Assembly: GCA_028564705.1 (NCBI GenBank)
Contig: JAPXFQ010000065.1
Span: 1,550,001-1,614,000 of the forward strand
Length of the DNA: 64,000 nucleotides
Reading direction: 5' to 3'
Origin: Apricaphanius iberus
Lineage: Eukaryota; Chordata; Actinopteri; Cyprinodontiformes; Aphaniidae
Below, piece after piece: positions 52,426-64,000 of this stretch; within the stretch, counting starts at the first letter, position 1; the number at the start of each line of letters is the position of its first letter. A program made the translations under genes and the position numbers. A model generated the notes under the pieces. The model had not been told where the DNA came from. It worked only from the letters and a program-made list of their open reading frames with translations, and searched no databases.

Positions 52426-52975
52426 AGGGATACACTCTTTTGCAACACCAAGGTTCAAGCCAGTTTTGGAGCCTTTCTTTCTTTTTTTAATCAGACCGTT
52501 TTACTGAGTTTTGCACAAAAAATACAATAAAAAACAAACAAAAAAACTTTTTAACCTGTATATTTTCATTCCATTTCAAATAGAACCTTGTAGTGTAGAT
52601 GCAATTAGCAATGACAGTCAGTCTCTTGATAAAAATCTAATTTTGCATATCTGAACTAACTAATCCTTTTCCTTCCTCTCATTATGTTTTTTTTTTTTTT
52701 TTACAAACCAAGATAACTCCGGGAAAGAGGGTCGGTTTTCCTTTATGGGGGGTGGAACTTCATTTCATTGTGTATTCATACTCCATTCGTACTAAAGCAT
52801 GTTCTATAAAATATGGTGTTTTGTTCCTACCAAAATATTTTATTATTGTCATAGGGGAAAGTCATGTGGAATCCGGTTAGAGATATAGAAAAACAAAAAA
52901 AATAGCGTTGATTTTAGTTTCTATTTTATTAGCCAGCACGGCAGGATATGGGTAGCATGTGGGTGTTCTTCGGTC

Positions 52976-52997
52976 TATATAGCTCCGCCGCCATCTT
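52976..52997 (+). promoter_or_regulatory. Putative beta-catenin core promoter: TATA-like box plus YY1-like motif
   Basis: TATATAG lies at 52976-52982 and is followed at once by a CCGCCGCCATCTT stretch (52985-52997) that fits the known YY1 site core (GCCGCCATCTT). A TATA-directed start would fall about 25-30 bases downstream, near 53005. That is just upstream of a GC-richer exon ending in a good splice donor. The motifs are seen directly; their role is inferred from position. Confidence 0.5.
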
Positions 52998-53004
52998 ACA
53001 TTTC

Positions 53005-53177
53005 CCAGTCTCCGCTGTTGTGGCTGCGTCAGTGTCTACTGTCTGCAGCTGCTTGTGAGGGAGTGGATGAGGGCTCCCCGCTGACGCTGCTTCACACATT
53101 TTCTTCCACTTTTTCTTTCTCCAAGTGGCTTTTTACTTTCCGGAACCCGAGTGGACGGATTTGTCGTATTGACAAGG
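53005..53177 (+). other. ctnnb1: Beta-catenin non-coding exon 1 (5' UTR), start approximate
   Basis: This GC-richer block contains no long frame that joins the coding exons. It ends at AAGG followed by the donor gtaggc at 53178. The vertebrate beta-catenin gene has a non-coding first exon and a start codon in exon 2, which fits this arrangement. The start at 53005 is only an estimate from the TATA-like box at 52976. The donor could shift by a base. No other first exon was recognised in the 6.8 kb that follows, though an alternative one is possible. Confidence 0.5.
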
Positions 53178-54951
53178 GTAGGCTTCAACATTCAAAACCA
53201 TCGGCTTTCCTCAGTTTTTCTTCTTCTTTTCCTTACCCGGGTCCGTGTGAACACCAGCGGGAGTGGAGTCTGTTGCAGCGTGTTTGTGTGTGTGTGTGCG
53301 GACCGACCGGCCGGGGGATGGAGCTGCGGTAGCATTCCGCCTGCTAGTCAGCTGCTCTCACGGCAGATTTTTGTTGTGTTCCAGCCACCGCCTTTTAAGC
53401 AAAGGCTAATATGTTAAATATATTCGTCGACCTAATGTTTGTGACTGACATTTGGGGTGTTTTTTGTTTTTTCTCTACCAGCACTTAGACACGTTTGGAT
53501 TGTACTGCCTTTCACCTAATTCAGAAACGGGGCTCGGAGGAAGCGCTGGTGCTCCGTCTGAGATTTTCTTTAGTTGTTGTTAACATTAGTAAAACGTTAG
53601 CCTGTTAGCTTACTAAGTGTTGGCCACATTCCTCCATTGTGACTCATATTTTGAGTTTCACCTTAGTTTTCGCAGTTGTTTATGCGTAACCAAAACTACT
53701 GGATGTGGGGAGGATTCAACGGGGGTTCACGTTTAACTTGGACGGTAACATTTCGTCGATGTGAAACCCCTAAAGAAATTGGCTAATTATATTGAAATTA
53801 ACGCAAAGGTTTTGTTTGAAGTTTGAGAGACCCCCCAAAAATTTACGGAGCGCTGACATTATGTTTGCACCTCAGGTCAAAGTTGTTTTGTGTTTTTTGT
53901 TAGTCCGACTACAAGTCTTGGGTCAGCGTGTGTGTGTTTTTTTTCTTTCCTTTCGTTCTTTAAAACAAAGACCGACAAAATTCCTCCGAGCCGATGTGCT
54001 TCGGGAGGAAGGCGAGGAGGAGCCTGAGTGTGAAATTTGAGTCGCTGGTGTTTGGGGCAGAAAGTCGGGGGCAGTTCAGCAGCTGTGGAGAAGAGGCGGG
54101 GCGGCTTGGGTATTGTTCGGGTTTGGATGGTGGTGATTTAGAACATGTTCCAGTGCTAAAAAATAACGTGTTGGCCGATTTTACCCATTAGCTATTTCTT
54201 GCTTTTGCAGTTTCGCCTGTTTCCTACCTTCCCACTACACGGAGCCGTCTGCACGGAACGTTGCGTCCCTATGCGTCAGTTCATCCCCACCAGGGGACAT
54301 TTCTTCCCTGCTTTGGTTTAACTTTTTATACTCCATTCGAAGTCTGTTGTTGGGAAATTAAATTGTCCCTCAATACATATCTACCAGCATGAGGTCATAT
54401 CCAGTAAGTCACACTGGAATAAAAAAAACGGGATGTAATGCAGACTTTTCTGGAAATGGCATGCAATTAAATAAAATTATACACGAGATTTGAGGTTTTT
54501 ATGAATAATCGGAATAATTTATGGGAATACAAATAATTTAAAGTGTTATGAAATGGTTTCAGTACATGGATATGCAGTGTTTTTAGATGTATTAACAAAT
54601 GTTAAGGCCCAAGTATGAAATGGGTGTACATTCTCGTATGTGTGCCCTTAATGTTCACTCTTTTTATAATTTTCTGATGCATTCCTTACCTTCAATAAGT
54701 CCTTAGGGATGAAACCTCTGTCCCAATGCAGCAGGCAATAAATTGGAAGTGTCAGGATTAAGCTATAGTGTGAATTTAAGGGCTAGGGATGGAGATTATA
54801 ATAGTTGCGGTAGATGTCAGGGTTGGGCTCAAGTGTAGTTTCTGAATACATTGAAATCTGTAAAATGTCCTTATTTAGAAATGTTGAAGTGTTTTGTTCC
54901 TAAAATTGAACCTCTCAGCTTTTCATGCAATACGGTTAAGTGCATACCCCC

Positions 54952-54972
54952 TTTTTTTTTTTTTTTTTTTTT
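54952..54972 (+). repeat. T homopolymer in beta-catenin intron 1
   Basis: Twenty-one T bases after a run of C. Confidence 0.9.
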
Positions 54973-57658
54973 GTTCATTGTTGGACAGTGCCACTAAGCT
55001 GAGAAATGTTTACATCTAATTTTAAAGACTGTACTTTGGAACCCCTATTCAGATTTTTAAAAATATTTAAATATTTTGTGTTCATATGGCTCATCAGAGA
55101 AATCCCCAGGCAGGTTGCACAACGGAATAAAAAGCTGATAAACTTGCTGTCTAGTCAACACATTTTTTTTTTGGTTCTTTTTCTGATGATGCACAGAAAT
55201 CTTTCAGACGGAAACGTAGGTGGCGTGTTTTTTTTCTTTCTTGTTTTTTTAGGCGATCCACCTTTCCAGTGGTCTTGTCATTAACAGAACAATGCTGGGT
55301 TTCCGGTTTCCTCTTTAACTGAGCGTTGTCTAGATTTTAGACCGTGATTAGTATTTATCACCCAGTTCAGAGGAAGACTTTTAAGGCATAAATGGCAACA
55401 AAGTGAAAAGTAAAAATAAAAAAAAGTCTGTACATATGTGCAAACCATATTTGAAATGGAAGAGGATTTGAAATTGCTTATTCGTGTGAGTACCGTGGAT
55501 GTTTGTCCCGTGTCCACAGCTATGCAGTATTTTGCAGCTGAGACACAAAATAGGACTCTGCAGCGGCTGCAGGCATATGGTTCATTGTGGTGTTTGGCAG
55601 CCGGTAGTGAGTGCTGCTGACCCTGCACTTTAGCCGGCAAAGCCTGTAGCAGCTTCTTTTTCTCTCTGCTTTTGCCAATAATGGGGTTGCTTTGGCTCAT
55701 TTACTCATCTGAATGCATTGACCCCCCTCTGTTTTTCCTCATGAAAGGAAATGGGTTCTGTAGGAGATATTTTTTCTTTTTTTCCCGTTCCTGATCTTAA
55801 ATGCATTTTTTTACCCCAAAAATAATCGCGTACTTGTTTTTTGTGTCTACATGTCAGGAAAAAGGCTGCAAAATTTAGCCATAAATGTCTGCGGGCCAAA
55901 TGGACAGAAATGTAATTTAGCCTGGGGTGATTTACCCAAGGCTCACATGAATCTAGCCCAGCTCCAGGTTTCTAGAATGGAGCTTTTTTGTGTGTGTGTG
56001 TTTTTGTTAAACGTGTTTCGTTTTTGAATCTTACGGAAACCGATTCGAGAACACTTTCTGTTTTAGGGTCTGTGTAGACGGGCTGTAGTAATCTTAGCCA
56101 GTAGGTAGAGAGCAAACACACAGCAAACATGTTTGTCTGGTTTAAAAAATTTACATCCAACTTTTGCTTTGCAGTCCAGGATTTCAACGTTGTAACTCGG
56201 CAGTGAAGTTGAACCGCAACAGCTGATGACTGATTGTTTTGACTGAACTACGCTTGTGCTACAGGAGTGTGATGTGTTATTTAATCTAGACTTGGTTCAG
56301 TCGTCCTATGGCTGATTACATCCGACATGGCTAGCGGTTCTGGTTACTATATATGACACGGCACGTTTAGGTCATAGTTGCGCAATCAATGTTGGTATCT
56401 GACCGTGGCTTGATGGGCCCATCCAAGCATAGCTAAAGGTGATGGTTTTCCTTCATTGCAGAGGGCATATCCCTGTAGTGGCTGCTTTGTCGGGCAACAT
56501 GCATCTGTTTTTAATTACCTGCCTTTTTAACAGCAACAGGCTCAGCTCCACAGAGTTGATTTCACACATGGCTTCAAAGAAACCTATGGTTGAGATTTTT
56601 GTGGCAGGGCAGCCAGCTTTGGTGAGAAGTACTGCAGTAACAAGTTTACCATTCAGTTTAAGCTTTTACTTCACTTTTTCTCTCAATTGGAATTCAGAGA
56701 TCTGTGTTTGCTCATTTATAAAAAAGAAACTTGGGTTTTCAAAGCCAGATGAAAGGAACCGCTTAACCACCAATGTGAATCATAAATGGTTCCACTGTGT
56801 ACTTTGATTGTATGTTTGATTTGTATCCAGGCATGTATGAGACATGTGGCTCTCGTTAGGACTGTGTTGGGTTATCCGAGGGCAGGCCAGCGGTGCTGGG
56901 AGGATGGCGTGTGAAGAGCCAATTTGATTCCATGCTTGGAAACAGCAATAGTCGTCTCCGCGTGATAAAGGATTGGGTTTTAGTCAGCAAGCTAAGCTAT
57001 GGTGCCTTGACTCTGTGGATGTAGAGATTCGCTGCAAATAAACTCATTCACTCATAATATCCAGATTTTTTATCATCTTTCTTTGCTTTATACCGTTTTG
57101 CTTTCAAATTTTGCTCGATCTTAGATTAACACCATCTAATAGTTTTTACTTAAAGCTGTCTGCTGAAGGTTAAGTGTTGTGTTAATGATGGTGACTGACA
57201 CTCGTTTGGTTTCCACAAAAGGATATACTTTCTAATAGTCCTAGTAGTGGGTTTTTTTCTAGGTGGTGTTATGGAAGCATTGTAGCCGTCTTTCAGCCAG
57301 AACGACGAGCTTTGTGCAGCAACTGGTGGGGGAGGGGCAGGGCTGCATTACTCCAGGACGTTAAACCTTAGAAATGGGCTGTTTTTAAAACCAGAGGCCC
57401 GTAGCTAGCTGCATCGTTTCTACTTTAATAACCTGATGAGCTCCTCCATGTGTACCGCCCTCAGATACCAGAACCGATACATCACTGAGTCGGACTTTAG
57501 GTGGTCGTTCTTAATCCAACTGCAGGCAGGATTGGAAATTGTTCTTAATTAAATTCTTCTTGGATTCCGTATTTGCACACAAAGATGACTGGACTCAATT
57601 ATTTAAGTGTTTTTCAAACGATTAAAGCCTCTTTTGGAAGGGAAACTAAAACGACGTT

Positions 57659-57676
57659 ATGCATGCATGCATGCAT
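57659..57676 (+). repeat. ATGC tetranucleotide repeat in intron 1
   Basis: About four and a half units of ATGC, self-complementary. Confidence 0.85.
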
Positions 57677-58597
57677 CACTCCCATACTGTTTTAATGCAA
57701 ATATTTAAATACAACATGTTTCAACATCAGACCAACAGCACTCTGAAATGTAGTCACCACAGGGTTTATTTTGACCAAAGGGATGTGATACTGTTTTAGT
57801 TGTGAATCTGTTAGCTCAGAGCTGCAGGGTTGATTGGGGAAATTAGGTCTGCCAGCTCTTGTTCCAGAGGCAGCTGTACTGGAGAGAAAGGACTGCTGCT
57901 GCTTTAAAACAATAAAACTCACTAATTGCACTTAAATTGTTTAGATATTACTTATTTCGACAGAGGATAATTCTTTTTTCCCCCCCTTTTGGCCTGGATG
58001 TAACCTCCTAAAATACAAAAATGATTTAAAAAAAATATTTTTTTGTACTTTGTAGAATATTCAGCTTTGAGATTTAGGGAGCCTGCTTCAGACTACCACT
58101 TGTTTAGTATAAATTGTAGTTGATTTATTTTTTATGACCAGCTGTGAGTAAAAGATCAAACATTGGGTTAGTAACAAAGTAAAGCCATACAGTGAAGAAT
58201 CCGGGTTTGCTCACTCTTCCTTGAAGGATGGTGTACGTTGGTCGACTCCTTGGACAGGTACACGCACTTTCACCTCAAAGCGATTTAGAGACCACATGAC
58301 CTAAGGCACGATATTTTTAATAAATTAGTGTCTCCTTCTCAAAACCTTCTCTGGGGTTTGAGTGTCTCTAAATAATTTTGTCCCTTCATCCCTGTGGTTT
58401 AAATACATCTGATTATTCCTACTATCTGGAGTAAAGAGGACCGTTCTGTAATTGTCTGAAACAGAACGTAGATCTGCCTCCTTATGAATATCCTGCCATT
58501 TAGGTCACTACTGTGATGTTTGACACAAGATGGACGGGTATTTAATGGGGTCAAAATCTAGCGGTGCCGATCGACGGGTTTAGGATTTATTTATTTT

Positions 58598-58610
58598 GGG
58601 GGGGGGGGGG
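58598..58610 (+). repeat. G homopolymer in intron 1
   Basis: Thirteen G bases after a ttatttattttg lead. With transcription from the + strand, such a run can form a G-quadruplex in the pre-mRNA. Confidence 0.85.
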
Positions 58611-59971
58611 CTTTATTTGTTGCTGATTATGTTTCCTTTTTGGTAAAAAGCTACAGGAAGTCTTTCTACACACGTCTCAGATTTAGTGAAAACAGGACGT
58701 TAAGGGGTTTCAAAACCTTTCAGGGATTGTTGGAAATCCCCAGACCTTCAGGTAAATCGGTTCAGTTTAGGCAGATTTTTGTTCGTCAATGTCCTCTTGT
58801 ACTTCCAAACTGTTTGAATTAAAATGATCTTCACATGGTTTCACATCCGCTCTGTTTTTAAATTATAAGATAATGAAGACTTGCAGCTTTTTTTACAGGC
58901 AAGTTGCTTAAGAGGTAGAATCACATAAACTGTCATATTTCTGATTCAATTGTTACTTATTGGTCAAGTTCTGGCTTGTAGTTGATAAAAAGCAGCCCTC
59001 TGGTATTAAATGTGACATGATTTCCAGATCTGAATCTGACCTCTGAGACGAATAAATAAAATGATGCTTTATAAGCCGTAGTGGCAATGTGACCCTGATC
59101 TGTCTTCATTGAAACCAACAGATAGGATGTCGGTCCCTTTATTTCCCGCTTTGGGCTGGATTGTGTCAGGTTTTTTATATCTGGAAGAAGTTGTCTGGGT
59201 TTGTTTACTGGAGGAAATACACCGTCTGTCACATTTTATTTTCTCATTAAAGGTTTTAAAGTTATCAGGATGTTTTTGTCTCCTACATGGTGCATCTTTA
59301 GTTTTAGAAGATTTTCCAACTAGTATGTTGTAATGGGATTGGATTTATCTCCTCATTTACTGTTAACTTTCAAATAAAGGTTTTTGGAAGTCTTTGGACT
59401 CCATGAGTACACACCATTTTATTATCATGGCAGACCTTTGTAGAGATTTTTTATTCTATTGTTTCTGTCATAACATTTATCTTTGAGTATGAATTAAGAA
59501 TGGCCCTTTTTCACTTTGCGCCCATTTTCCCTCCTAAATTAATCCCTTTTGCTTGCTCTACCTCTCCTGCCACTGCCAGTATTTACTTTCCAGCAGTGTG
59601 TGGTTTCAGCTTCAAAGCCAGCTCAGGAATGTGAAAGCCCTCCTCCCTCCGTTTGCCTCCCCTCTCCACCCAAAGCTGCACTGCCTTCGTCCTTCCTCAC
59701 TGAAGTCATTGGTAGCTGCTACACTTAATGGAGGCTTTTGTGTGCGAGCTAGGACTGTTTGCATATCTGTCTGAAACGGGAAGAGGATAGCCAAGAAAGG
59801 GAGGAGGCAGAACCGGAAAGAAAACACTACAAAGTCACTTTTCTTTGAACTAGTATCTTCATTAACTCTAGCTTCTCTTTCAGTACTTTTTCTCCTTGAT
59901 CTCTTGGAGTGATGTTGTGTTTGTAGAGACAAGTAGAAATGTCTGACAATTTGCCCTTTTCCCCTCTACAG

Positions 59972-60009
59972 ATCAGCAAGCTGTGTTGGGTGTGGCTTGT
60001 GAAAGAAAC

Positions 60010-60022
<13 letters not shown>
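59972..60022 (+). CDS. ctnnb1: Beta-catenin exon 2 (start codon exon)
   Basis: The exon begins after the acceptor at 59970-59971 and holds a short 5' UTR and the ATG at 60010. Residues 1-4 read MASQ plus the first base of codon 5. The start context is AACATGG, with A at -3 on the second base of the upstream AACATGG string and G at +4, which is strong. The donor is gtgagt at 60023, and the intron phase is 1. The small initiator exon holding about four codons matches the mammalian gene layout. Confidence 0.93.

Positions 60023-64000
<3,978 letters not shown>

Larger units (their letters stand above)
53178..59971 (+). other. Beta-catenin intron 1
   Basis: This 6.8-kb intron runs between the inferred exon 1 donor and the acceptor ctctacag ending at 59971. 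I see no coding exon in it. It holds a 21-base T run (54952-54972), an ATGC repeat at 57659-57676, a 13-base G run (58598-58610) and several T-rich stretches. The first 1.2 kb (53180-54300) is GC-richer and has more CpG than the rest, as expected of sequence just below a promoter. Confidence 0.5.

Noticed and set aside
55281..55700. A 139-codon minus-strand frame inside beta-catenin intron 1
   Set aside because: No domain, no conserved-looking residues, no splice signals around it. Its length is within chance for 64 kb.

Overview
The window reads as vertebrate, and specifically teleost fish, nuclear DNA. It is AT-rich, intron-rich and full of short microsatellites and decayed Tc1/mariner, hAT, Harbinger-like, SINE-like and LINE remnants of kinds familiar from bony fish. 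The only protein-coding gene I can support is the 5' part of a beta-catenin gene (ctnnb1 type) on the + strand at the right end. Teleosts can carry two beta-catenin paralogues (ctnnb1 and ctnnb2), and I cannot settle from memory which one this is.

Layout. Positions 1-9400 hold a Harbinger-like repeat edge, a minus-strand hAT transposase relic (about 820-1613), a broken LINE reverse transcriptase (about 3100-3800), a DNA-transposon end (3811 on), SINE-like repeats (4462-4569 and 9049-9320) and a Harbinger-like block (about 7900-8740). Positions 9400-24600 are mostly unique AT-rich DNA with microsatellites. They include a GC-richer island with a TATA-like motif (18450-19500) and a possible signal-peptide exon at 20806. 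Positions 24600-38060 are a graveyard of at least five unrelated Tc1/mariner-type relics, plus a 631-bp element with CACTGTAAACC terminal inverted repeats (25916-26546). Positions 38000-52900 are non-coding, with an (ATCT)n array, TG arrays, a cleanly bounded hAT MITE (48204-48556) and several GC-balanced, low-repeat blocks that could be conserved enhancers.

The beta-catenin gene starts near 53005, just below a TATA-like box and a YY1-like motif. A non-coding exon 1 ends at 53177 and is followed by a 6.8-kb intron 1. Ten coding exons (60010 to the window edge at 64000) give codons 1-528. They cover the N-terminal degron, the alpha-catenin binding segment and armadillo repeats 1 to 9; the rest of the gene lies beyond the window. 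Three points stand out in this gene: a GC-AG intron after exon 3, an intron that splits what is a single 339-nt exon in the human gene, and a second copy of the hAT MITE filling more than half of intron 2.

I found no convincing new biological system. The most useful observations are the gene-structure oddities in beta-catenin, the datable MITE pair and the layered transposon relics. Family assignments of repeats are by remembered sequence resemblance, not by database search.
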